Assembly: GCF_011299095.1 (NCBI RefSeq) | Contig: NZ_CP049889.1 | Coordinates: 1,778,501 to 1,842,500 of the forward strand | Length of the DNA: 64,000 nt | Source of the DNA: Jeotgalibaca porci | GTDB lineage: Bacteria > Bacillota > Bacilli > Lactobacillales > Aerococcaceae | Direction: 5' to 3' | Part shown: positions 17,000 to 25,915 of the stretch, one piece after another | Numbering within the stretch: the first letter of the stretch is position 1 | Layout of the letters: every line of letters begins with the position of its first letter | Made by a program: the position numbers and the translations under genes | Notes under the pieces: generated by a model | What the model saw: only the letters and a program-made list of their open reading frames with translations | Told to the model about the DNA's origin: nothing | Databases searched by the model: none

Positions 17000-17989
17000 A
17001 TGAATGCTTTGACAAAAATGATACTAAAAATTTTTTCTTCACCTAAAATCGACATGCAAGAGAGTTATAAAAGTGTACGCAAGTTTCAAGAACTAATGGC
17101 AACACCTCAGAAAGAAAATTATCGGATTTTAGACCATAAAATTTACTCTGAAGATTTAACCCATGAAATCCCGGTCCGTATTTTCCATCCGGAAGAAAAA
17201 ATCAGTGATGAGCTGGTGCTATTTTTCCATGGAGGCGGGTGGGTAACCGGGAGTATTGATACGTATACCCGTGACTGCATCCAGTTGGCCGATGAACTTG
17301 GTAGAACTATCTTGGCGGTTGATTATTTAAAAGCACCGGAAAATCCATTTCCAGCTGGCTTTGAAGATTGCTACCGCGTTACGGATGTACTAATAAATCA
17401 GCCTGAACTGTCCGGCATTACCGGAGCGACAGAACTGATTCTGATGGGGAATTCAGCCGGAGGAAACTTAGCGGCTGCTGTATCCTTACGTTTGCGGAAC
17501 GAAGGAAAGTTACTACCTAAGAAACAAATCCTAATAAATCCGGTAACTTTCTGGAATCATGACGAACGGTCCCCTTTCCCGAGTGTGGAAGAAAATGGTT
17601 ATGATTATGGATTGACGAATAAAAAAATGCAGGAATACATGGAAATGTATGAACCAGAGGAAGCGGCAAGGCAATCGCCTTATATCTCTCCGATAATGAC
17701 GGATGATTTCTCGAACCAGCCTGAGACCTTGATTATCACATCAGAATTCGATCCCTTGCGTGATGAAGGGGAAGCGTATGGCCATTTATTAAAAGACGCT
17801 GGAAATAAAGTTCGAATTTTCAGAGCCCAAGATACCGTTCATAACTATATTTTTGGACCATTGACGACAGATATCGTTACTAAATCTTACCATTTAATGA
17901 AAGGCTTCTTGGATAACAGTTTGAAAGGAAGTGATTCACTTGGAAAAAAAGAAAAGAATCAAGCGGAAGAATTGGGTTCGACTCGATAA
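17000..17989 (+). CDS. Alpha/beta hydrolase (HSL-type esterase)
   Basis: A 329-aa esterase of the hormone-sensitive-lipase family. The oxyanion-hole motif HGGGW is near residue 77, the nucleophile elbow GNSAGG near 151, the acid in SEFDPLRDEG near 252 and the histidine in DTVHNY near 281. ATG 17000 follows GAGGG. The 3' end overlaps the acyltransferase frame by about 50 nt, and DUF6320 follows, so the three are co-expressed. It may remove or transfer an acyl group on the same substrate as its neighbour; the substrate is unknown. Confidence 0.88.
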   Translation: MNALTKMILKIFSSPKIDMQESYKSVRKFQELMATPQKENYRILDHKIYSEDLTHEIPVRIFHPEEKISDELVLFFHGGGWVTGSIDTYTRDCIQLADELGRTILAVDYLKAPENPFPAGFEDCYRVTDVLINQPELSGITGATELILMGNSAGGNLAAAVSLRLRNEGKLLPKKQILINPVTFWNHDERSPFPSVEENGYDYGLTNKKMQEYMEMYEPEEAARQSPYISPIMTDDFSNQPETLIITSEFDPLRDEGEAYGHLLKDAGNKVRIFRAQDTVHNYIFGPLTTDIVTKSYHLMKGFLDNSLKGSDSLGKKEKNQAEELGSTR

Positions 17990-19316
17990 CGCTTCCAACA
18001 TTTTTCTTGCGGCTATGTCGAATCGGGACAGCAAAGTGTTTCGCTTCAGTGCGGAAGTGACTAAAACAGTAGATCCTGATCTCTTACAACAAGCACTGAA
18101 TAAAGTGTATGAGGATTACAAACTGTATCACAGTGTGTTGCGGCGGGGTGTTTTTTGGTATTACTTGGAAGAAAGTGACTTAAAACCAACGGTGCGATTA
18201 GATATCAATCCGACTTGTGAACCACTGTATCACTTCGATCGGCGCGACCTTTTATTCCGCGTTGTATATTGGAAAAAACGCATCAGTATCGAAGTTTTCC
18301 ACGTCTTATCTGACGGAACCGGAGCAATGTGGTTTCTTCAAGATTTGCTGGCGGAATACTTACGATTGCGTCACCCTGAAATTGAAACGGATGCCCTGCT
18401 TAAGTCTACTTATATTCATGATAAGTCTAGTGAAGATAGCTTCTTCCGCCATTTTCGGAGTAAGGAACAGCGGAACTTTAACAAGGCAACCCAATCCGCA
18501 CTCGAGAAATTTGGCGATGTGAGTGCAAAAGCTAAAAACTTATTATTTCCAAAAGTAGAAACGGATACGAAAAAAGTTTACCATTATAAAGGTACGTATA
18601 CGCCAGACAACCGTCCGCGGATTGTCGAAATGGAAATGCCAGTTCAGTCCATTATTCAGCTGGCGAAACGTGAAAAAGTTTCGCTCACCTTATATTTAAC
18701 GGCATTATTTATGGAATCGGTCCGGAAGAGTGCGCCTGACTTCCGGGGAAACGAAACAATGGCGGTCTCAGTTCCTGTCAACTTACGTCAGTTTTTCCCA
18801 TCTGAATCCGCGCGTAATTTTTTCGCGGTGACACGGTTGGAATATACTTATAAAGAAGATCGTGAGAATACACTGTCAGAAATTTGTGCAGAAATGAAGG
18901 AACAATTCGACCCTCAGCTGACAAAAGAACATTTACAAACGCTGTTGACGCGCCTTATTTACTATGAATACCATCCGGTAGGACGCCTAGTACCAAGGCC
19001 AATAAAAGATATTGCTTTGAAAATTATTAACTACAATAATAACCGTTCATTAACATTAGCTGTTTCCAATCTCGGACGGGTTAGTTTTCCAGAAATTGTC
19101 GATCCTTTGATTAAGCAAGTTTATTTTCATACGATTGCTGTTCGTCCACAGTTTTGTGCAATTAGTCATAATGATATCTTCACGATATCATTTACTTCGC
19201 CTTACATTGAAACCGCTATTTATCAACAGTTTGCGAGTCATTTGACGAAGGAAGGTATTCCTGTGACGGTGACTGTGAATAAGGTAACTGAAGAAGAATT
19301 GGGAGGGGTTCACTAA
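17940..19316 (+). CDS. Condensation-fold (alcohol) acyltransferase-like protein
   Basis: A 458-aa protein of the condensation-domain / alcohol acetyltransferase superfamily. The catalytic HxxxDG motif reads HVLSDG near residue 120, and an SVPVNLRQFFP segment corresponds to the later conserved strand. The TTG at 17940 is preferred as start (AAAGGAAG 8 nt upstream); a GTG at 17931 is in frame too. It is translationally coupled to both neighbours (1-nt stop/start overlap with the next gene). Function in ester or lipid formation is inferred from the family only. Confidence 0.75.
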   Translation: MEKKKRIKRKNWVRLDNASNIFLAAMSNRDSKVFRFSAEVTKTVDPDLLQQALNKVYEDYKLYHSVLRRGVFWYYLEESDLKPTVRLDINPTCEPLYHFDRRDLLFRVVYWKKRISIEVFHVLSDGTGAMWFLQDLLAEYLRLRHPEIETDALLKSTYIHDKSSEDSFFRHFRSKEQRNFNKATQSALEKFGDVSAKAKNLLFPKVETDTKKVYHYKGTYTPDNRPRIVEMEMPVQSIIQLAKREKVSLTLYLTALFMESVRKSAPDFRGNETMAVSVPVNLRQFFPSESARNFFAVTRLEYTYKEDRENTLSEICAEMKEQFDPQLTKEHLQTLLTRLIYYEYHPVGRLVPRPIKDIALKIINYNNNRSLTLAVSNLGRVSFPEIVDPLIKQVYFHTIAVRPQFCAISHNDIFTISFTSPYIETAIYQQFASHLTKEGIPVTVTVNKVTEEELGGVH

Positions 19317-19978
19317 TGCGTAAATGTGACAATTGCCAAGTTGAAATCAAAGGTAACTGGGAACTTTGCCCCCTCTGTGAATTACCGCTTGATTTAGATC
19401 AGAAAGTTGTTGCCAGCTCGTATCCGGAAGTGTCCTTAAAATATGACAAACGCTCTATTACGAAATGGTTGTCGATTTTATCGATTGTGATTATTTTTGT
19501 CACACTCGCTCTTGGGCTCATTTGGCAAGGACGGATTCAATGGTTGCAAGCGTCTCTATTCGGTATCATGACCATGTGGTTGGTTGTTCTCATTATCTTG
19601 CGTAAACGTCGGAATGTCGCGAAGAGTATCTTATATTTACTTATCACATTGTCGCTCCTGTGTATTTATTTGGATTATCTGATTGGTTGGACAGGGTGGT
19701 CAACAACTTTTGCGGTTCCAATTATTTGTAGTGCATCAATCAGTGGGCTGTTTATTGCCGCTTATTTTATGAAAATGCGTGTTTCAGATTACGTATTGTA
19801 TCTGGTTGCGGCAGCTATTTTAGGTTTAGTTCCGATTTTATTTTTACTTTTTAACTTAGTAACAACGGTTATTCCTAGCTGGATTTCAATCGGATTAAGT
19901 GCTTTGATGCTCGTGATTATTTTTATTTTCAGAGGGTCTGACATGCTGAGGGAAGTGCAAAAACGCATGTTTATCTGA
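19316..19978 (+). CDS. DUF6320-type zinc-ribbon membrane protein
   Basis: A 220-aa protein with an N-terminal zinc ribbon (C4, C7, C18, C21) followed by six hydrophobic segments from about residue 48 to 208. The layout and the context (downstream of an acyltransferase and an HSL-like hydrolase) match what I know as DUF6320. Its ATG overlaps the stop of the preceding gene by 1 nt. It is a likely membrane anchor or partner for the acyltransferase; the biochemical role is not known. Confidence 0.75.
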   Translation: MRKCDNCQVEIKGNWELCPLCELPLDLDQKVVASSYPEVSLKYDKRSITKWLSILSIVIIFVTLALGLIWQGRIQWLQASLFGIMTMWLVVLIILRKRRNVAKSILYLLITLSLLCIYLDYLIGWTGWSTTFAVPIICSASISGLFIAAYFMKMRVSDYVLYLVAAAILGLVPILFLLFNLVTTVIPSWISIGLSALMLVIIFIFRGSDMLREVQKRMFI

Positions 19979-20058
19979 TTGGTTCAGTTTCGTATTATTT
20001 CAGCTACAGGACAGATTTGTGTTAGGATGAAACTAGAAATGTAGTGGGGGTATGAGAA

Positions 20059-20700
20059 ATGAAATTAAAACATTTGGCATGGTTGTCAGCGTTTTTTGTA
20101 CTAGCAGGATGTAGTTCGGATGCTGAAACAGAGAGTGAAGAAGCATCATCCTCTATAGTCGTCAGCGAAGAATCGCAAACAGAATCTAGTGTTGCAACAG
20201 AAGAGTCACGTGGTACTGGTGGGAACGTAGCCAGCGACGACACGGTTAATAATACAGAAAGCTTGGATTTATATATTCCGGATGTCTTAAAACAAGATGA
20301 AGGCACCGAAGATTATGATCAAGTGATTGCGATTGCGGAAGAATATGCTTCCAGTACGGAAGGTGCAGAAGAAGGATTATTCACGATTTTCTATACAGGT
20401 TACTATTTAGAAAATACAGATGGAACGCTGCAAGGTTACTTCATCGGGATGAACCGTACCGGTCAACCGTTAAAAGATCTGCAATTCGTTTTAGATTTTG
20501 CGATTAACGATGCAAAAGTGTGGGACAACCAATTAGTTTATTTAGAAGAAGCAGAATTTGGACAATTTCCAAACGAAGCAGCTTTCCCGTTCTTCCTACA
20601 AGCAACACCAGGTATGGAAGAAACATTGAAAGCGGCAGAACCGGGCAATATTCAAATTTCTATTTCCGATATTCAAGAAGGTATTACAACAGGCGAGTAA
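20059..20700 (+). CDS. Secreted lipoprotein, unknown function
   Basis: A 213-aa lipoprotein. The signal peptide ends in the lipobox LAGC with the lipidated cysteine at residue 18. A Ser/Glu/Thr-rich low-complexity linker (to about residue 72) tethers a C-terminal domain of about 140 residues (DLYIPDVLKQDEGTEDYDQ onward) that I do not recognise. It has its own terminator overlapping the stop codon. Confidence 0.8.
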   Translation: MKLKHLAWLSAFFVLAGCSSDAETESEEASSSIVVSEESQTESSVATEESRGTGGNVASDDTVNNTESLDLYIPDVLKQDEGTEDYDQVIAIAEEYASSTEGAEEGLFTIFYTGYYLENTDGTLQGYFIGMNRTGQPLKDLQFVLDFAINDAKVWDNQLVYLEEAEFGQFPNEAAFPFFLQATPGMEETLKAAEPGNIQISISDIQEGITTGE

Positions 20701-20723
20701 GCTTTATGCTTACCGCTTTTTTT
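20693..20723 (+). terminator. Terminator of lipoprotein gene
   Basis: GCG-A-GTAAGC (20693-20702) pairs with GCTTAC-C-GC (20708-20716), then seven T residues. The stem includes the stop codon. Confidence 0.85.
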
Positions 20724-20730
20724 GTGGAAT

Positions 20731-20889
20731 CGGACATGTCAGAACAATCATGTCCGTTTTTCCACCCAAAGTCAGACATGCGATAACAATCATGTCCGAT
20801 TTTCCACCCAAACCCGGACATGCGATAACAATCATGTCCGGTTTTCCACCCAAAATCAGACATGCGATAACAATCATGTCCGATTTTCG
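20731..20889. repeat. Tandem hairpin array C, four units, period 42 bp
   Basis: Units start at 20731, 20773, 20815 and 20857. Each has a CGGACATG / CATGTCCG stem with a 10-nt loop and the spacer TTTTCCACCCAAA. Pairs just outside the stem change together: unit 3 has CC/GG where units 2 and 4 have TC/GA, so pairing is kept. Units 2 and 4 carry one A-C mismatch. The minus-strand ORF through it is a 14-residue repeat that I do not consider real. Confidence 0.85.
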
Positions 20890-20916
20890 TCCTCCTACAC
20901 CTAAACAATTTCTTAT

Positions 20917-20963
20917 TTGACAATAATTCGAATTCGAGATATAATTAATTCGAATTAGAGATA
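20917..20963 (+). promoter_or_regulatory. Promoter with two tandem MhqR-like operators
   Basis: TTGACA (20917-20922) and TATAAT (20940-20945) are 17 nt apart. Two near-identical 17-bp boxes, AATTCGAATTCGAGATA at 20925-20941 and AATTCGAATTAGAGATA at 20947-20963, are 22 bp apart; the first covers the spacer and part of the -10 element. The core CGAATTCGAGATA matches the MhqR operator half I recall from Bacillus subtilis. Repression by a MarR-type quinone sensor is inferred. Confidence 0.75.
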
Positions 20964-20985
20964 AATAGAAGGAGTGTACATATAT

Positions 20986-21918
20986 ATGAAAACTTTAGGA
21001 ATCCACCACATAACAGCAATTGTAGGAAAAGCGCAAGAGAACGTCGATTTTTATGCAGGAATTTTAGGTCTGCGATTAATCAAGAAAACAGTAAACTTTG
21101 ATGATCCCGGAACCTATCATTTGTATTTTGGTGATAAGGGTGGGAAGCCGGGTACGGTAATCACGTTCTTCCCGTGGAACAATGCACGTAAAGGACAAAT
21201 TGGTGGGGGGCAAGTTGGTGTGACGACTTACGCCGTTCCAACTGGCGCCTTGCCATTCTGGGAAAAACGCTTAGCCAAATTTGATATTCCGTTTAGCAAA
21301 GAAAACCGCTTTGGCGAAACATATTTACAATTTACAGATTATCATGGCTTGATTTTAGAAATCGTCGAACGTGAAGCGGGGGAAATTACCGAATGGTCAC
21401 ATGGCGAAGTGACACCTGATGTAGGAATTAAAGGATTCGGCGGAGCGATTCTCTTTTCCACAAATCCTACTGAAACCATTCAGGCTGTTCAAGAAGTAAT
21501 GGGGTTAGAAAAAGTAGGAGAAGAAGGGGACCTCGTACGTTTCCGTTCAACAGCGGATATCGGGAATATTATTGATATTAAACAATCACCCGTATCAAGA
21601 GGGGAAATGGGGATTGGGACGGTTCACCATATTGCATGGCGCGCTGAAAATCGTGAGAACCTAGTGGAGTGGCAAGAGCACGTTAAAAATAACAATCATT
21701 ATGTTACGGAAGTAAAAGACCGCAACTACTTTAATGCCATCTACTACCGTGAGCAAGGCGAAATCCTCTTTGAAATTGCAACAGATACACCAGGATTTGC
21801 GGTTGACGAAGCAGTAGAAGAATTAGGAACTGCAATAAAATTACCGGAAAACTATGAAGCAAGACGTGAAGAGTTGGTAGCTGGGCTTGACCCCGTGACG
21901 GTAAGAAATCTAGATTAA
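20986..21918 (+). CDS. VOC-family ring-cleaving dioxygenase (MhqO-like)
   Basis: A 310-aa protein with two vicinal-oxygen-chelate domains, like extradiol dioxygenases of the MhqA/MhqO type in Bacillus that are induced by hydroquinones. Metal-ligand candidates are H8 in GIHHIT, a histidine in GTVHHIAW (second domain) and the glutamate in ILFEIATD. ATG 20986 is preferred over the upstream GTG because AAGGAG is at 20969-20974. The tandem MhqR-like operator supports a quinone or hydroquinone detoxification role. Confidence 0.88.
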   Translation: MKTLGIHHITAIVGKAQENVDFYAGILGLRLIKKTVNFDDPGTYHLYFGDKGGKPGTVITFFPWNNARKGQIGGGQVGVTTYAVPTGALPFWEKRLAKFDIPFSKENRFGETYLQFTDYHGLILEIVEREAGEITEWSHGEVTPDVGIKGFGGAILFSTNPTETIQAVQEVMGLEKVGEEGDLVRFRSTADIGNIIDIKQSPVSRGEMGIGTVHHIAWRAENRENLVEWQEHVKNNNHYVTEVKDRNYFNAIYYREQGEILFEIATDTPGFAVDEAVEELGTAIKLPENYEARREELVAGLDPVTVRNLD

Positions 21919-21924
21919 AGAATC

Positions 21925-21957
21925 AGAGGGCTTGGACAAACGTCCAGGCCTCTTTTT
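21925..21957 (+). terminator. Terminator of VOC dioxygenase gene
   Basis: A 12-bp near-perfect stem (21925-21937 with 21942-21953), a 4-nt loop and a T-run. Confidence 0.88.
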
Positions 21958-22036
21958 ATATGGAAAATACATTACTAGCAACGTTGTAGCTATTTCGGTA
22001 TACTAAATTAAGAATATTTTGGAAGGGAACAACTCT

Positions 22037-22807
22037 ATGAAAAAAGAATATGCTTTAGTAACAGGTGCAAGTTCAGGAATCGGCCGTGAAGTTGCAATTG
22101 AACTCAGTAAACGTGGGTATGATTTAATTCTTGTTGCACGTCGTAAAGACCGCCTAATCGAAATCAGCCAACAACTGGATACTGATTGCCGCATCATTAC
22201 TGCGGACCTCAGCGACCTGGATGAAGTCCATAAGCTCTACAAGACGGTTAAAGATGAGAATATCACTGTTCTCGTCAACTCTGCCGGATTTGGTCTGCTT
22301 GGTGACTTTGCCTCAACCGAACTTGACCGTGAATTGAACATGATTAATCTGAACATCTCTGCCTTACATCTTTTAACGAAGTTATTCCTAAAAGATTTCA
22401 TCAAGCGAGATACTGGTTACATTTTAAACGTTGCTTCTTCAGCAGGCTTAATGCCGGCGGGACCTTACATGGCGACCTACTATGCGTCCAAAGCTTACGT
22501 AACCAGTTTGACGCAGGCAATCAGCCAAGAACTACGTGATCAAAAGAGTAACGTTGTAGTGAGTGCACTCTGTCCAGGTCCTGTGGACACTGAATTTAAT
22601 GACGTTGCCGGTGTTTCATTCGGCTTACCAAGTATTACAGCATTGGAATGTGCACGTTATGGCTTGCGTCATCTCTTTAACGGAAAGACAATTATTGTGC
22701 CTGGTGCAACAATGAAAGCTGCTACAGCGATGGCGAAACTCTTACCACGTCGCCTGGTTGTAAGTGTAGCCGGCCACCAACAACAGAAAAAGAGGGATAA
22801 TCAATGA
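22037..22807 (+). CDS. Short-chain dehydrogenase/reductase (SDR)
   Basis: A 256-aa classical SDR: the nucleotide-binding TGASSGIG motif at residues 9-16, NSAGFG, the catalytic serine in LNVASSAG and YYASK (YxxxK). The C-terminal region is basic. ATG 22037 has GAAGGG upstream. It overlaps the acetyltransferase gene by 4 nt (ATGA), so they are co-translated. Substrate unknown. Confidence 0.9.
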   Translation: MKKEYALVTGASSGIGREVAIELSKRGYDLILVARRKDRLIEISQQLDTDCRIITADLSDLDEVHKLYKTVKDENITVLVNSAGFGLLGDFASTELDRELNMINLNISALHLLTKLFLKDFIKRDTGYILNVASSAGLMPAGPYMATYYASKAYVTSLTQAISQELRDQKSNVVVSALCPGPVDTEFNDVAGVSFGLPSITALECARYGLRHLFNGKTIIVPGATMKAATAMAKLLPRRLVVSVAGHQQQKKRDNQ

Positions 22808-23424
22808 TTCAAAAAAAGCGCATGCTTGCAGGAGAATTGTATATTTTTGAAGATCCGGAACTCTATAAGGATCGGGACAAAAATAGAACGATTTTGCATG
22901 AACTAAACCAAACGTCGCATTTACAGCTGGAACGCCGTGAAGCTTTATTTAAGGACTTGTTTGGAAGCATAGGTGAAAACTTCAAAATTCAAACACCGTT
23001 TTACTGTGATTATGGGAATAATATTTATATTGGTGACAACTTCTTTGCGAACTTCGATTGTCTCATTTTAGATATTGCGGAAGTTCATATTGGGAATAAT
23101 GTGATGTTCGCACCGCGTGTGAATATTTTTACAGCGGGTCATCCGATTGACGCAGAAGTACGTAATACCAAACTCGAGTTTGGAACGCCGGTTACGATTG
23201 GCGACAATGTCTGGGTTGGAGGAAACGTGACGATTAATCCGGGCGTTACTATTGGGGATAATGTTGTAATCGGATCCGGATCAGTTGTTACTCGCAATAT
23301 TCCAAGTAATACCGTGGCTGTTGGGAATCCGTGTCGCGTTATCCGGGATATTACCGAAGCGGACAAGATTTACTGGAAAGAAAAACAAGCACAATTCCAT
23401 CGCGATATGGAAAATCTAAAGTAA
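22804..23424 (+). CDS. Sugar O-acetyltransferase, maltose/galactoside type
   Basis: A 206-aa left-handed beta-helix acetyltransferase. The N-terminal LAGELYIFEDPELYKDRD and the hexapeptide repeats (VTIGDNVWVGGNVTINPGV) with the HP histidine in FTAGHP are typical of maltose/galactoside O-acetyltransferase. Length is normal for the family, and it is translationally coupled to the SDR. The acceptor sugar is not determined. Confidence 0.92.
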   Translation: MIQKKRMLAGELYIFEDPELYKDRDKNRTILHELNQTSHLQLERREALFKDLFGSIGENFKIQTPFYCDYGNNIYIGDNFFANFDCLILDIAEVHIGNNVMFAPRVNIFTAGHPIDAEVRNTKLEFGTPVTIGDNVWVGGNVTINPGVTIGDNVVIGSGSVVTRNIPSNTVAVGNPCRVIRDITEADKIYWKEKQAQFHRDMENLK

Positions 23425-23468
23425 AAAATGCGCTAATCATTAGTGCATTAATGAGATAATTATTTACG

Positions 23469-23499
23469 GGGCTGAGCGCTTTTTCTCAGCCCTTATTTT
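23469..23499 (+). terminator. Terminator of SDR/acetyltransferase pair
   Basis: GGGCTGAG (23469-23476) pairs with CTCAGCCC (23485-23492), followed by a T-rich tract. Confidence 0.88.
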
Positions 23500-23610
23500 T
23501 TATACAAGCTTACTAGCGAATAGCAAAATCTCCGGATACGTGGTATAATTTATTGTGTTATTTTTACCTATATATCTTATAAAAATAAGATTTTGAAAGG
23601 AGATACCCAA

Positions 23611-25863
23611 GTGAACAATGAATCCATACAACAAGAACAAGAACGGATGGATTATGTTATTTCCGTTATTACTGAAGAAGCGGATCGCTTGAAATCAGAA
23701 TACTCTAGTAAACTAGAGATTCAAAAGCAACTGCTGAAACAATCCTCACAGATTCGTATTAATAATAGTTCCAACGAGGCAATGTGGGAATCTTCCGGAG
23801 AATTACGTGAATTCGAACAAAATCTGACTATTAAAAGCAATGAGCTGACCCAAGTTCAAAATCGCAGAACAATCCTTGAAAAAATGCAAGAAGATCCTTA
23901 CTTTGGACGTATTGATTATCACAATGTAACAGACCCTGAAGCTGAACAAATCTATGTTGGAATCGGGTCGCTCTTTGATAACAATGACAATCTAGTCGTA
24001 GACTGGCGCGCACCGATCTCATCACTGTATTACGAAGGAAACGTTGGCGATCAGGTAAAATTGAAAATTGGGGATCGATTCCAAGCTTTCGAAGTTGATT
24101 TGAAACGTCAATTTCGTGTTAAGAACGGTGAAATTGTCGGTATGATTGATACGGATAATGTTATGGGAGATCCGTACTTAATGGAAGTGTTAGAAGGCGG
24201 GTCCAGCAATCAAATGGGACCAGTTGTCGCAACCTTACAAAAAGAACAGAATCGGATTGTCCGTGATACGTTGCCACGTAACGTATTGATTCAAGGTGTA
24301 GCCGGATCAGGTAAGACAGTCGTAATGATGCAGAAAATTGCCTACCTCTTATATGCATTTCGTGCCCATTTGAAGGCTGATGAGATTTTGTTATTCTCAC
24401 CAAACCGCATTTTCCAAGCATACATTTCACAAGTTTTACCATCTCTTGGTGAGTGGGATGTAGAGGGTAATACCTTCTCACAATTCATTCAACATCGGGT
24501 TTCTAATTATGACATGATTCCAAGTGATATTGGTGAAAACAATAAATTCAGTACTGTTAAAGGCAGTTCGCAGTATTATGATGCACTCGAGCGTTACAGT
24601 CGCTTGTTGAAGAAAAAATACTTACTGTTTCGTGATATTAAGCGTGAAGACGAAGTTCTGATTTCAAAAGAAGAAATCCAACAGATGTTCAAACGTATTG
24701 ATAGTAAAGGATCTTTAGCTGCGAAGTTGGATATTTTACGTTCCATGTTAATGCAACGTTTGGATGAATTGAAAATCATTCATTTATCGGCGGATTGGGT
24801 TGACGATGCTTTGCAACATTATGGAACTGACCATATTCATCAGTTCGAGCGTCAGACGCACGACATTGTGAAGATGGAAGGTTACCTACGTAAACAAGTA
24901 GTAGGGGATGCATTTAGAATTATTGAACGTCGTGTTAACAGCCAAGGACATATTCGCTATATCGCACAGTACTTGCATTTCCTACGTTCGATTCCACAAT
25001 TGATTGATTTATCTTCATTTGGCATTACTACTGAAGAGTGGGCAAGTCATGTAGAAGTCGTACTAAAGGATATGAAAAAAAATAGATTATCGCTTTATGA
25101 TATGACCGGTTATTATGCATTGCTCCTGCAAATGAAGGGCATGATGACGCAAAAAGCGTATCAGTATATCTGTATTGATGAAATCCAAGATTTTACACCT
25201 TTCCAGCTGCGCCTGTTGAAGAAATTGTATCCACGTGCCCGTTATATTATGGCGGGAGATTTGAACCAGAATATTTGGCAAAACAATCTGGATTATAAAG
25301 AACTGGAAAGGATTTTGGAAGAAGAAGAAATTAGTCGCCATCTCTTGTTGACGAGCTACCGTTCGACACAAGAAATTATGGCTTTCGCGGATCAATATGC
25401 ACTGTTGGAAGATCATCGCGCCCAGCCAATCCGGTCCCGTAAAAAGCCGGAAGTCCTGCATCAGTCACACACGCATTTCGATGAAACGTTGAAAAGCCGT
25501 TTAGCTGAGCATATTGGTAAAGGCGAGCGTGTTGCGTTCTTGACACCAACAGCTGTTGGATTGAATGAAGTAAAACCGTTCCTTGAATCATGGGGAGTCG
25601 ATCATCAAGTTATTTCAAGCGATGACAGTATCATGAATAAACAAGTTGTTGCGATGCCAATCGGTCTGGCCAAAGGTCTGGAGTTTGATGTGGTGGTTGC
25701 TTGCGGAACGGATGCTATTTTAGCGTCTCTACCGAATGATGGCCGTCAGCAAATCTGGTATACAATTTTCAGTCGTGCCATGCACCAATTGTATATTGTA
25801 ACAACCGACGAGCAGACAGCCTTGTTGAAAGGTACAAATCCATCGTCATACGAAGTTTTATAA
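23611..25863 (+). CDS. helD: RNA polymerase recycling ATPase HelD (UvrD-like helicase)
   Basis: A 750-aa superfamily 1 helicase of the HelD group, which removes stalled RNA polymerase in Firmicutes. An N-terminal coiled coil (about residues 1-75) precedes the ATPase domain; Walker A GVAGSGKT is near residue 230 and motif II reads CIDEIQDF. LTSYRST and VVVACGTDAIL follow. The GTG at 23611 is chosen for its GAAAGGAG spacing; the TTG at 23593 lies within that ribosome site region. Single gene with its own terminator. Confidence 0.9.
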   Translation: MNNESIQQEQERMDYVISVITEEADRLKSEYSSKLEIQKQLLKQSSQIRINNSSNEAMWESSGELREFEQNLTIKSNELTQVQNRRTILEKMQEDPYFGRIDYHNVTDPEAEQIYVGIGSLFDNNDNLVVDWRAPISSLYYEGNVGDQVKLKIGDRFQAFEVDLKRQFRVKNGEIVGMIDTDNVMGDPYLMEVLEGGSSNQMGPVVATLQKEQNRIVRDTLPRNVLIQGVAGSGKTVVMMQKIAYLLYAFRAHLKADEILLFSPNRIFQAYISQVLPSLGEWDVEGNTFSQFIQHRVSNYDMIPSDIGENNKFSTVKGSSQYYDALERYSRLLKKKYLLFRDIKREDEVLISKEEIQQMFKRIDSKGSLAAKLDILRSMLMQRLDELKIIHLSADWVDDALQHYGTDHIHQFERQTHDIVKMEGYLRKQVVGDAFRIIERRVNSQGHIRYIAQYLHFLRSIPQLIDLSSFGITTEEWASHVEVVLKDMKKNRLSLYDMTGYYALLLQMKGMMTQKAYQYICIDEIQDFTPFQLRLLKKLYPRARYIMAGDLNQNIWQNNLDYKELERILEEEEISRHLLLTSYRSTQEIMAFADQYALLEDHRAQPIRSRKKPEVLHQSHTHFDETLKSRLAEHIGKGERVAFLTPTAVGLNEVKPFLESWGVDHQVISSDDSIMNKQVVAMPIGLAKGLEFDVVVACGTDAILASLPNDGRQQIWYTIFSRAMHQLYIVTTDEQTALLKGTNPSSYEVL

Positions 25864-25875
25864 TGTAAATATGAG

Positions 25876-25910
25876 TGAGAGTGAGACAAAACGTCTTGCT
25901 CTCTTTTTTA
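25876..25910 (+). terminator. Terminator of helD
   Basis: An 11-bp stem with two G-T wobbles (25876-25886 with 25892-25903), then TTTTTT. Confidence 0.8.
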
Positions 25911-25915
25911 TATGT

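Noticed and set aside
20684-20923. Minus-strand 79-aa frame with a 14-residue repeat
   Set aside because: It is the translation of the 42-bp hairpin array. The period happens to be divisible by 3; sister arrays with 50-bp periods have no such frame, and changes in the array follow base pairing instead of codons.
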